DNA of 38,937 bases from Candidatus Woesearchaeota archaeon (GTDB taxonomy: Archaea > Nanobdellota > Nanobdellia > Woesearchaeales > GW2011-AR4), in contig JACPJP010000022.1 of the NCBI GenBank assembly GCA_016187495.1, positions 1 to 38,937 on the forward strand, in the 5' to 3' direction. The position numbers were made by a program, and so were the translations under genes. Within the stretch, counting starts at the first letter, position 1, and every line of letters starts with the position of its first letter. Below the pieces are notes generated by a model. It was not told the DNA's origin. It searched no databases and saw nothing but the letters and a program-made list of their open reading frames with translations. This document shows, in pieces, positions 8,491 through 17,227 of this stretch.

Positions 8491-9131
8491 TAACTTATGA
8501 AGACCAGATGGATTTATTCAGGCTTATAAGCATGAATATCAAGCGGGATATTGAATGCTATGCGTTTGGAGGGACAGCTATGATGTTTTATGGCTACAAA
8601 GACGGAACAAAGGACATAGATTTAATGTTTGAGAAAGATGCAGACAGGGACGAATTCATTAATGCATTAAAGGCACTAGGCTTTTCTGAAACAACGCCGC
8701 AGAATGTATACATAACTGAAAAATTAAGGGAAAAAGACATTCCCAGAATGTTCAAAAGAGACGACAGCAGGTTTGATATTTTTTCAAAGAAAATTTTTAA
8801 GACAGTAATAAGCCCTGGAATGAAGGAAGACATTTTTGCTATGCATGAATTTAAGCAAAAAAATAATTTGAAGATAAATGTCTTGAGGAAGGAGCATATT
8901 GTCCTTTTAAAAGCTGTGACTGAAAGAAAAAATGATTTTGACGACATAAGAAGCATAGTTGAAAAAGAAAAAAACTTTGATTGGCAATATTTGATTGATG
9001 AAGTTCTATGGCAGTACAAGCATGGAGACAGCTGGGTTTTGCTGGATGCGGAAAAAATGATAAGGGAGTTGAAAAAATATGTTTTTGTTGAGGAAAAATA
9101 CTTAAAGCAGCTTTATGCAGTGAAGAAATAA
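8487..9131 (+). CDS. Nucleotidyltransferase, AbiEii/DUF6036-like toxin candidate
   Basis: AFGGTAMMFYGYKDGTKDIDLMF motif typical of this NTase superfamily; overlaps upstream wHTH gene by 4 nt. Confidence 0.75.
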   Translation: MITYEDQMDLFRLISMNIKRDIECYAFGGTAMMFYGYKDGTKDIDLMFEKDADRDEFINALKALGFSETTPQNVYITEKLREKDIPRMFKRDDSRFDIFSKKIFKTVISPGMKEDIFAMHEFKQKNNLKINVLRKEHIVLLKAVTERKNDFDDIRSIVEKEKNFDWQYLIDEVLWQYKHGDSWVLLDAEKMIRELKKYVFVEEKYLKQLYAVKK

Positions 9132-9133
9132 AA

Positions 9134-9793
9134 ATGACGAAATATAAACTTGTGTGCTTTGACCTTGATGGGACTTTGATAGAAAATGTCAAATTCTCAT
9201 GGCAAATATTTCATGATTATTTCCAGACAGACGCCCATAGGAGGGAAGATGCCAGAAATAAATTCTTTAACGGTCGTATAAGCTATGCTGAATGGGCTAT
9301 GCACGACATGAGCCTATGGAAAGAAAAGAATGCGAAAAAAGAAGAATTCTTTAAGGCAATAAGCCATTTGAAATTAATGGACGGAGCAATGGAAACACTT
9401 AACGAGCTGAAGAGGAAAGGTTTGAGGCTTGCGATAATCTCAGGCTCAATAAACATTTTATTGGAAAAGGTTATCCCGAACTATGAGGATATCTTTGATG
9501 ACATCTTTTTGAGCAGGATTTATTTCGATAACGAAGGGAATATTTCACAAATGAAAGTCACAGAATATGATGTTGAAAAAAAGGCAGAGGCATTGAAATT
9601 AATAGCGCAGAGGGAGAATATAAGCCTAAAGGAATGCGTTTTTGTCGGAGATTATTTAAATGATATCAAGGTAATGGAAGAAGCAGGATTGGGCATAGCA
9701 TTCAACTGCCAGGAAGAAAAGCTTAAGGAAGTCGCTGATGTTGTTATTGAAAAGAAGGACTTACGGGAAGTTTTGAGGCATATTCTTGATTAA
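9134..9793 (+). CDS. HAD-superfamily phosphatase (SerB-like)
   Basis: FDLDGTLIE motif I, AIISGS motif II, VFVGDYLNDIKVMEEAG motif IV; starts 3 nt after the NTase stop. Confidence 0.88.
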   Translation: MTKYKLVCFDLDGTLIENVKFSWQIFHDYFQTDAHRREDARNKFFNGRISYAEWAMHDMSLWKEKNAKKEEFFKAISHLKLMDGAMETLNELKRKGLRLAIISGSINILLEKVIPNYEDIFDDIFLSRIYFDNEGNISQMKVTEYDVEKKAEALKLIAQRENISLKECVFVGDYLNDIKVMEEAGLGIAFNCQEEKLKEVADVVIEKKDLREVLRHILD

Positions 9794-10519
9794 ATTTTTA
9801 TTAATAATTTTCATCGTCTCCATTAACATTTTTTCATTTTTATAGCCTTTTAAAATATTTCTTAATTTATTTTTATCGGAATTTTTATATCTTCTTATTG
9901 TCTTAATTATTAATGGCACAGCCCTGACGATATTATCAACAATAGTTATCGTAGCTTTTTGAGCCGACCTTGACATTGGATTCAAGTCAACAACAATAAC
10001 CATTTTCCCGTTTTTGACCAATGCTTTTGTCCTGTCGCCGTCCTCCAAAGGCACAAAAACAACATCTGCTTTTAGAATACCACCATTTACATACTTCCTG
10101 TTACTGTCAAGATGCTCTATAATACAGTTTTTTTGCGGCAGTAAAACTTCTTTTGCACCATTTTTTATTAAATGGATTTTTATTTTTATTTCCCTTTGCT
10201 TCGATGGATGAAAAATATTAACTTCTAATTTTGCTGGTATTGCCTTAGATAACTGTACCAATTCCTTACCTGTCAAGGCAGCGGCATTGCCATTGACGGA
10301 AATAACAGGATATTTTGCAAGCAGTAATAAGGCGGCAGCAGCTTCAATAGACCTTTTTGCGCTTTCCATTGTTTTTTCTCCCAATAAATAATCAAAAGCT
10401 TCTCCGCGGCCATGAGCGGTTAAGCCATGCAAAGAAGTAATGCCTTTTTCCACTCCATCCACTATCTTGTCTCTTATTTTCAAAGATACATATCTTGGGT
10501 GCGATTTTGGCACTGTCAT
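9761..10519 (-). CDS. 4-phosphopantoate--beta-alanine ligase (archaeal phosphopantothenate synthetase)
   Basis: IPKSHPRY-type N-terminus (MTVPKSHPRYVSLKIRDKIVDGVEKGITSLHGLTAHGRGEAFDYLLGEKT), SVNGNAAAL, DLNPMSRSAQKATITIVDNIVRA. Confidence 0.92.
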   Translation of the reverse strand: MTVPKSHPRYVSLKIRDKIVDGVEKGITSLHGLTAHGRGEAFDYLLGEKTMESAKRSIEAAAALLLLAKYPVISVNGNAAALTGKELVQLSKAIPAKLEVNIFHPSKQREIKIKIHLIKNGAKEVLLPQKNCIIEHLDSNRKYVNGGILKADVVFVPLEDGDRTKALVKNGKMVIVVDLNPMSRSAQKATITIVDNIVRAVPLIIKTIRRYKNSDKNKLRNILKGYKNEKMLMETMKIINKNLIKNMPQNFP

Positions 10520-10631
10520 TTTTATTATTTCATTTAATCTTAATTGTTTTTATTGTTTATTTTATAAGCTTATCCAATTGAATGCTTTTTATTGAGATTT
10601 TTCCATTGGATTGTTTATTATTCTATAAAAT

Positions 10632-10727
10632 TTACTTATACTCGCGGACAATATTGATTGAACAATAGTTGTCCGTTCGTAATAAGTAAAGGGCATATCT
10701 ATTGCTGAAAGTATAGTGCCCTTTACT
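10632..10727. ncRNA. Nested/competing hairpins in intergenic region (strand unknown)
   Basis: TTACTTAT/ATAAGTAA + CGGACAA/TTGTCCG + TATTG/CAATA (10632-10689), and AGTAAAGGGCA/TGCCCTTTACT (10685-10727), sharing AGTAA. Confidence 0.5.
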
Positions 10728-10736
10728 ATAATGAGC

Positions 10737-11474
10737 CTACTTTTTAATTTTCCTTAATGCACTCTTTTCAGTTACCTTCAACCCAATCTTCCTGAAAAAT
10801 GTACATATATTTTTAACGTCCCTTTCCAAATATTCTTCTGCCTGCGGATGCTTCAATATAGTTGCTTGGGACATATCAATAAAAACTGGCTTTTCATCAA
10901 AATTAAGTATGTTGAAAGCAGACAAGTCAGCATGCACTAACCCTGCTTTGTAAAGTTTCCTTATGTTTTCTACGACCTTATCAAAAAAATCCTTTTTGTT
11001 TTTTGGAATCTTGTCTTTTAGCTTAGGCGCGATATCAGCATTTTTGCCTATAAACTCCAAAACCATGACATTATTCAGAAAAGCTAGCGGTATTGGAACA
11101 TTAACTTGTGCGTCTCTCGAATTCATCAAATTTCTATATTCCCTTTGCACCCATGCAAAAATGACCTTTCTTTTTTTGTCTTTGAGGTTGCCGTACCTTG
11201 GATCGTCCTTAATGTAATTATACATCTTGTTAAAGTCGCATGTTTCCAGCCTATAAATCTTGACTATTACCCTATGCCCATTTTTTGTTATTGCTGAAAA
11301 AACATTGCTTTCCTTGCCTATGCTTATAGGGCTTTCTAATCCTTCAAAATGACCATCTGATATGAGTTTAAATATAGTCCTGTTTGTAAAGTCGTCAAAG
11401 ACCCCATGCATTGTCTTGAATTTTTCAGTATATTCCTTGAATTTCTCCTTCCTTGCTTTTGGCATATAATTCAT
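10737..11474 (-). CDS. RIO1-type serine protein kinase
   Basis: SPISIGKESNVFSAI, VIVKIYRLE, LVHADLSAFNILNF, VFIDMSQA motifs. Confidence 0.93.
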   Translation of the reverse strand: MNYMPKARKEKFKEYTEKFKTMHGVFDDFTNRTIFKLISDGHFEGLESPISIGKESNVFSAITKNGHRVIVKIYRLETCDFNKMYNYIKDDPRYGNLKDKKRKVIFAWVQREYRNLMNSRDAQVNVPIPLAFLNNVMVLEFIGKNADIAPKLKDKIPKNKKDFFDKVVENIRKLYKAGLVHADLSAFNILNFDEKPVFIDMSQATILKHPQAEEYLERDVKNICTFFRKIGLKVTEKSALRKIKK

Positions 11475-11583
11475 GAATGAAAACGAGTTTATAAATTATA
11501 GCCTTGCCATATTATACTACTATAAAGTACTCATAAAACAAAAGATTTAAATACTAGTTCCACTTTAGAGTAGTTAAAACTAT

Positions 11584-11630
11584 CACCTCTTTTCCCTGGC
11601 AATGCCCAAAAGGTGTTGCTGGGGTTTTTA
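11584..11630 (+). ncRNA. H-type pseudoknot candidate followed by T5 tract (leader element or small RNA)
   Basis: S1 CACCT(11584-11588)/AGGTG(11611-11615); S2 CCCTGGCAA(11594-11602)/TTGCTGGGG(11616-11624), two G-U; then TTTTTA; TATA-like tttaaata at ~11546. Confidence 0.5.
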
Positions 11631-11710
11631 TAATCATTTAGGCTTCTGTACTAAATTACGTTTTAATGCTAGAAGAGCTTAAAAATTGATAATTAATTTC
11701 GACTTGAAAA

Positions 11711-12316
11711 ATGGCACGTAAGTATACAGAAGAGGGCAGAATGCAATTAACATTTGATCCTACTTCACGAATTACACAGCTCGTCGAACACTATTTTAAA
11801 CAAGTAGAAGATGCTTATTATCAATTAGCTACAGACGAGGAGTTTGGTTCTATTTGCTTATCTTTTATGGAAGAGTTGGATCCTGAAAATGCCGCAGATA
11901 CAAATTATTGTCCTAACCCAAAAATTCTAACTTCATTAGTTAGGAGTACTATAAACAAATTCTATCCTCAGTTTGCTGATGACGAGGAAGTGCAGGATTT
12001 ATCTGCGGCAGTAGCAAACAGATTAGCTTATAGGCGTGAGGATTTTACAAGTTTGGATGAAGCTAAACTATTTATGGGCTTTGCAATTTCATGTTATTTA
12101 TACAAAAGATTAGAACAATCATCTGAAGCATTGGAGGACGCTGCTCGTGGCTTATCTGTAGGATATCCAAAAATTAGCAAGATTCACAATGCCCAGCAGG
12201 AATTAGAGGCTATAACAGATGGTTTAGAAAGTGCTATTTTGGTTTTTAAGTTGACTAACGGGGCAGTATATACACATGACCGGCAAAAAGAACCAGTATA
12301 TGGTTTACTACATTAA
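11711..12316 (+). CDS. Hypothetical protein (201 aa)
   Basis: Long ORF with ATG start; family not recognised. Confidence 0.7.
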   Translation: MARKYTEEGRMQLTFDPTSRITQLVEHYFKQVEDAYYQLATDEEFGSICLSFMEELDPENAADTNYCPNPKILTSLVRSTINKFYPQFADDEEVQDLSAAVANRLAYRREDFTSLDEAKLFMGFAISCYLYKRLEQSSEALEDAARGLSVGYPKISKIHNAQQELEAITDGLESAILVFKLTNGAVYTHDRQKEPVYGLLH

Positions 12317-12371
12317 TTTTAGGGTTAACACCACTAATTTTTTATATTCTCCAAATTAATCGCTTTATTCT

Positions 12372-13283
12372 ATGTACTCAGCAAAAGCATTCGCTCCAGG
12401 AAATATAAGCTGCATCTTTGTAATAAAAAAAACAAAAAATCCTGCAAAGTCAGGCTCATTGGGCATGGGCTTTACAGTCAATAAAGGTGTTTTGGTTACA
12501 ATAAAAAAATTAACCAATAATCAAAAATTCATTAAAAAAATTAACAATAATATTAAATCCAATAAAAAAATAATTAATAATGATAAAAAAAATCATAAAA
12601 ATATAATCTATTTTAATAATAAAAAAATTGATTTCCCTACTGTAAATTCTGTTATTGAAAAATTGACCAATGAAAAAGTCGCTGTTAGCATTAAGTCAGA
12701 TTTTCCTTTGGGTGTGGGTTTTGGCATTAGCGGTGCAAGCGCATTGGCAACCGCTTACGCATTAAATAACCTACTGAATCTAAAGAGGCCAAAAAAAGAG
12801 CTTGCAATGATTGCGCATATTGCGGAAGTTGAGAATTCTACTGGATTAGGAGATGTTGTAAACCAGTACTTTGGCGGCTTTCTGGCAAAATATGAATCAA
12901 GTTACAAGTTTAAAGCCAATAATATTCCGATAAAAAACAAAGCAGTTTACTGCAAATATTTCAGTCCAATAGAAACAAAAAAAGTAATTTCCAATGAAAA
13001 AATGAAAAATAAAATCAACAAATCTGGCATTAAGTCATTAAATAAATTAAAACTGTTAAATCATAATCGTATAAACCTTAAAAATGTAATAAGAATATCA
13101 AAAGAGTTCTCAATCAACAGCGGGCTACTAAAAAACAAAAAAGTACTTGATGCAATAAAAAACATTGAAAAAAATAATGGAAATGCGTCCATGATAATGC
13201 TTGGCAACGCTGTTTTCAGCGATATTGGGTTTAAGGGAAGCAGAAAATTAATAATCAAAGACAAAGGCGCTTATTTATTGTAA
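12372..13283 (+). CDS. Pantoate kinase (archaeal GHMP kinase)
   Basis: AFAPGNISCIF..SLGMGFTVNKGV, PLGVGFGISGASALATAYALN GHMP motif, GLGDVVNQYFGGF. Confidence 0.9.
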   Translation: MYSAKAFAPGNISCIFVIKKTKNPAKSGSLGMGFTVNKGVLVTIKKLTNNQKFIKKINNNIKSNKKIINNDKKNHKNIIYFNNKKIDFPTVNSVIEKLTNEKVAVSIKSDFPLGVGFGISGASALATAYALNNLLNLKRPKKELAMIAHIAEVENSTGLGDVVNQYFGGFLAKYESSYKFKANNIPIKNKAVYCKYFSPIETKKVISNEKMKNKINKSGIKSLNKLKLLNHNRINLKNVIRISKEFSINSGLLKNKKVLDAIKNIEKNNGNASMIMLGNAVFSDIGFKGSRKLIIKDKGAYLL

Positions 13284-13284
13284 A

Positions 13285-13848
13285 ATGCTAAAAGATGAGA
13301 TAAGGGTAATAGGAATTGACGACAGCCCTTTCAAGAAGTTCAAGAGGGGGCAAGTTTTAGTTGTAGGGACAATATTCAGGGGCGGCAAATATTTTGATGG
13401 CATACTTTCAACTAAAGTAAGCATAGACGGAAATAATGCAACTAAAAAAATATCGGAGATGATAAACAATTGCAAGTTCAAGCCTCAATTGCAGTGCATT
13501 TTTCTTAATGGCATTGCTGTTGGAGGATTCAATGTCATTGATGTCAAAGAATTGAATAAAAAAACTAAGCTGCCCGTAGTTGTAATAATAAGAAAGAAGC
13601 CAAATATTGAAAAAATTAAAGAAACACTAATAAAAATAAATAAAAAAAATAAGATAAAACTGATTGAGAAGGCAGGCTCTGTCATTCCTGTTGGTGAAAT
13701 TTATATGCAGCTGACGGGAATAAGCATTGAGAAGGCAAAAGAGATTCTGAAAATTGTCTGCACCAGGAGCCTGATACCGGAACCAATAAGAATAGCGCAT
13801 TTAATTGCATCTGGAATAACTGATGGGCAGAGCAGGGGGAAAGCTTAA
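13285..13848 (+). CDS. DUF99 family protein (UPF0215)
   Basis: IRVIGIDDSPF, VVGTIFRGGKYFDGILSTKVSIDGNNAT, IFLNGIAVGGFNVID. Confidence 0.88.
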   Translation: MLKDEIRVIGIDDSPFKKFKRGQVLVVGTIFRGGKYFDGILSTKVSIDGNNATKKISEMINNCKFKPQLQCIFLNGIAVGGFNVIDVKELNKKTKLPVVVIIRKKPNIEKIKETLIKINKKNKIKLIEKAGSVIPVGEIYMQLTGISIEKAKEILKIVCTRSLIPEPIRIAHLIASGITDGQSRGKA

Positions 13849-13874
13849 TTTTTTAAATTGTTAGATATTTCTTC

Positions 13875-14678
13875 ATGACTATGGAACGGAAAATCCCAAA
13901 AGCCCTAACAATAGCAGGCTCTGATTCAGGTGGAGGAGCTGGAATACAAGCTGATTTAAAGACATTTTCTGCTTTGGGAGTGCATGGAAGCTCTGTAATA
14001 ACTGCAATTACTGCTCAAAACACAAAAGAGGTTATAGCAGTATATAATGTTCAGTTAGATATACTTGAAAAGCAGATAGATGCAGTTTTGTCTGATATAG
14101 GCGCAGATGCGGCAAAGGTAGGGATGCTTTCAAATTTAGGTATAATCAAAGCGATTGCAAACAAATTGAAGTATTATAAAATTAAAAATATTGTTTTAGA
14201 TCCTGTTATGATTGCAGCTAGTGGAGCTAAACTATTGGAAGACTCTGCAATTAATGCTTTAAAAAAAGATTTGATACCATTGGCTTTAATTACAACCCCC
14301 AATATTCCTGAAGCGGAAGTTTTAATTAATTTTAAAATAAAAACATTGGAAGATGTAAAAAATGCTGCAAAGGAGATTTTGAAGTTAGGCTGTAAATCCG
14401 TCTTGATAAAAGGCGGGCATCTGGACATTAGCAATAATTATGTCATAGATATTTTTTATAATGGCAAAACTTTTATGGAAATAAAAAATAAAAAAATAAA
14501 TAAAATAGGGCACGGGACTGGCTGCACTTTAAGCTCGGCTATTGCCGCAAATATCGCGAAAGGCATGGAATTAAAAGAAGCGGTAAAAAATGCAGTAAGT
14601 TATGTTCATAATGCACTGGAAAAAGGGTATAAGATAAGCTCTAAGAATTATGTTTTGGAGCATTTTTGGCAGAGATAA
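13875..14678 (+). CDS. thiD: Hydroxymethylpyrimidine/phosphomethylpyrimidine kinase
   Basis: [60 protein letters not shown]. Confidence 0.96.
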   Translation: MTMERKIPKALTIAGSDSGGGAGIQADLKTFSALGVHGSSVITAITAQNTKEVIAVYNVQLDILEKQIDAVLSDIGADAAKVGMLSNLGIIKAIANKLKYYKIKNIVLDPVMIAASGAKLLEDSAINALKKDLIPLALITTPNIPEAEVLINFKIKTLEDVKNAAKEILKLGCKSVLIKGGHLDISNNYVIDIFYNGKTFMEIKNKKINKIGHGTGCTLSSAIAANIAKGMELKEAVKNAVSYVHNALEKGYKISSKNYVLEHFWQR

Positions 14679-14682
14679 TCTC

Positions 14683-16062
14683 CTAAACCAGCTTCTCCTC
14701 AGCCATATACTTCCTATTCACTAACTTTTTTGCAAATTCTTTAGTCAGCATTCTGTGCTTTATCTCAATGTTCCTTTTTTCTTCATTAAACGTTTTTATG
14801 CCCTCTGTTTTTGAGTACAAGCGCATAGAGCAGAAGTCAGGACCACACATTCCGCAAAAATCAGCATTTAGGGTTAAATCGCTTCTTATTTTTCTTGCAG
14901 TCTCGGGATCAAGGCTTAATGCAAACTGCTTTTCCCAGTCAAATGCAAATCTTGCCTTGCTTAACTCGTCGTCTCTATCACGTGCATTTGGGATTACTTT
15001 TGCAATGTCAGCTGCATGCGCCGCTATTTTATATGCAATAATACCTTCTTTTACCATTTCAGGGGTTGGTAATCCTAAATGCTCTGCAGGAGTTACATAG
15101 CACAAGTAATCAGCTCCGTGCATTCCAGCCACAGCAGCCCCTATCGAGCTTGTTATGTGGTCATAACCCGGCGCTATATCGGTAACCAAAGGGCCCAAAA
15201 CATAAAACGGCGCATTGTGGCAATATTTTTTTTCTAACTCTACATTCAGTTTTATTTCATTTAAAGGTATATGCCCCGGCCCTTCTATCATAACCTGGCA
15301 GTTTCTTTCCCAAGCTTTTAATGTTAGTTCCCCTAAAACTTTTAATTCTCCTATTTGCGCCGCATCTGTAGCGTCATGCAAGCATCCTGGCCTCAAAGAA
15401 TCTCCTAAAGAAAATGTAACATCGTACTTCTCAAAAATATCGCATATCTGCTCAAATTGAGTGTACAATGGGTTTTCCTTGTTATTCGCTTTCATCCATC
15501 TTACTAAAATTGCCCCTCCCCTGCTTACAACTCCGGTTATCCTTCCTTTGAGTAATGGCAAGGTTTTTTGCAATACTCCGGCATGTATCGTCATGTAATC
15601 TACTCCTTGCTTTGCCTGCAGCTCTATAACTTCAAGCCAATCTTCTTCTTTTAAATCGTCAATTGTCTGCTTTTCCTCAACAACTTGGTATGTTGGAACG
15701 GTTCCAATAGGAATTGTCGCTTCGTTAATTATCGCCTCCCTTATCTCGTTTAAGTTGCCGCTAGTGCTTAAATCCATGGCTGTATCTGCGCCATATTTCA
15801 TGCACAGCCTTATTTTTTCCAGCTCTTCATCAATGGAAGCCCTTACTTTTGATGCACCTATATTTGCATTAATTTTTGTTTTTACTCCGTGGCCTATGGC
15901 AATCGGCTTCAAGTTTTTATGATTAACATTCGCGGGTATTATTACTGTGCCTTTTGCTATCTTTTGCCTTAATATATCTGCATCTATATTTTCAACAGCG
16001 GCAACATATTTCATTTCTTCTGTTATCTTTCCTTCCCTTGCATAAGAAAGCTGTGTCGGCAT
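14683..16062 (-). CDS. thiC: Phosphomethylpyrimidine synthase
   Basis: [21 protein letters not shown]-terminal [12 protein letters not shown] Fe-S motif; start moved to [11 protein letters not shown] (16062) because a TATA-like tttataaa lies ~27 nt upstream of it. Confidence 0.96.
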   Translation of the reverse strand: MPTQLSYAREGKITEEMKYVAAVENIDADILRQKIAKGTVIIPANVNHKNLKPIAIGHGVKTKINANIGASKVRASIDEELEKIRLCMKYGADTAMDLSTSGNLNEIREAIINEATIPIGTVPTYQVVEEKQTIDDLKEEDWLEVIELQAKQGVDYMTIHAGVLQKTLPLLKGRITGVVSRGGAILVRWMKANNKENPLYTQFEQICDIFEKYDVTFSLGDSLRPGCLHDATDAAQIGELKVLGELTLKAWERNCQVMIEGPGHIPLNEIKLNVELEKKYCHNAPFYVLGPLVTDIAPGYDHITSSIGAAVAGMHGADYLCYVTPAEHLGLPTPEMVKEGIIAYKIAAHAADIAKVIPNARDRDDELSKARFAFDWEKQFALSLDPETARKIRSDLTLNADFCGMCGPDFCSMRLYSKTEGIKTFNEEKRNIEIKHRMLTKEFAKKLVNRKYMAEEKLV

Positions 16063-16190
16063 AAAAAAACGGAAGAATTGTAGGTTTATAAATTTGTTGA
16101 TTAAAACCAAATTAGCATCAAAAATTGCAATATTGAAATTAAATTAACCTGACGAATAGCTTGTATATGAAAATAATTAGGTATTTAAGC

Positions 16191-16423
16191 AACTGGCATT
16201 TTGCCACTAAAACTTTGAAACAACGGAATTCCACCAATCTATGATTGGTGGAATGAGTAGTGCTCGAAAACCACACCCATTATTGGTGGAATTCCGAGCA
16301 TCAAAAACCACCTGAAAGTGAGGCTACTGAAATCATGCCACCCCGTGAACGCGACGAGCGACTAGCGAGTCGCTCGCAATTCACTGATGGGTGGTTTTTG
16401 ACAATTTAAAGGAGGTGCTTATC
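16191..16423 (+). ncRNA. Structured RNA leader with mutually exclusive helices
   Basis: 16225-16239 pairs perfectly with either 16243-16254 (12 bp) or 16282-16295 (14 bp); TGCTCG/CGAGCA; TCAAAAACCACC/GGTGGTTTTTGA (12 bp); CGAGCGAC/GTCGCTCG; TATA-like tatttaa at 16182. Confidence 0.75.
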
Positions 16424-16483
16424 ATGGCTAAGAAAAAGAAGCAGCTTGAGCAAACTCAGGAATCCCAAGAATCTGCTCAATAG
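16424..16483 (+). CDS. 19-aa Lys/Gln-rich small protein MAKKKKQLEQTQESQESAQ
   Basis: ATG...TAG preceded by GGAGGTG (16411-16417) at 6-nt spacing. Confidence 0.6.
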   Translation: MAKKKKQLEQTQESQESAQ

Positions 16484-16588
16484 CAATTTCTCATATTTTT
16501 GTATTCAACACTTTTTAATTTAATTTATTTTTTATGGGACATAGCCAAAATAAAAACCTTTTAATAATCCGATTAATTTTATCTTTCT

Positions 16589-17215
16589 ATGGACTTTTTG
16601 CAGCAATCAAAGCAAATCTACATAGGGAAAATAAACACTTCAGAGACCGAAATAAGGGATTTGCTTAAGGCGTGGATAGCAGTTTCCATAGCATTTGGAA
16701 TGGTAATGAAGGGACTAGCCGGCTTAGACTTTTACCGAGTTTTTATCGTGGCAGCTATAACTGTAGGAACAGGCTTTTTGCTTCATGAATTGGGCCATAA
16801 ATTAGTAGCCCAGAGATATGGTTGCTTTGCAGAATTCAGGTCTTTTGATCAAATGCTGTTATTGGCAATATTCATGTCATTTTTTGGGTTTGTATTTGCA
16901 GCGCCAGGAGCTGTTATGATACATGGCCCTGTAGGCACAAGAAGAAATGGCATAATAAGCGCAGCAGGGCCTATAGTAAACATAACATTGGCATTATTAT
17001 TTCTCTTGCTTTTATTCCTTTCATATGGGGGATTTATTAGTATTATAGCTTTCTATGGATTTTACATAAACTCTTGGCTGGCTTTATTCAACATGATACC
17101 GATATGGAACCTTGATGGAGCTAAAGTCTTAAAGTGGGACAAAAAAGTTTATGGGATTATTGTGGCAATAGCCTTGTTATTGATGTTTTTGCAAAATTAT
17201 ATAAGATTAAGCTAA
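16589..17215 (+). CDS. M50 family (site-2-protease-like) membrane metalloprotease
   Basis: LLHELGHKLVAQRYG HExxH; C-terminal NMIPIWNLDGAKVL; multiple TM segments. Confidence 0.88.
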   Translation: MDFLQQSKQIYIGKINTSETEIRDLLKAWIAVSIAFGMVMKGLAGLDFYRVFIVAAITVGTGFLLHELGHKLVAQRYGCFAEFRSFDQMLLLAIFMSFFGFVFAAPGAVMIHGPVGTRRNGIISAAGPIVNITLALLFLLLLFLSYGGFISIIAFYGFYINSWLALFNMIPIWNLDGAKVLKWDKKVYGIIVAIALLLMFLQNYIRLS

Positions 17216-17227
17216 AATAAAAATAAA

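Noticed and set aside
16063-16190. TPP riboswitch upstream of thiC
   Set aside because: No CTGAGA/ACCTGA THI-box arrangement; the TATA box directly upstream of ATG 16062 indicates a leaderless mRNA
16191-16423. IS200/IS605-type end or MITE
   Set aside because: Hairpins could suggest transposon ends, but there is no transposase, target duplication or second copy in the window, and an SD-ORF follows
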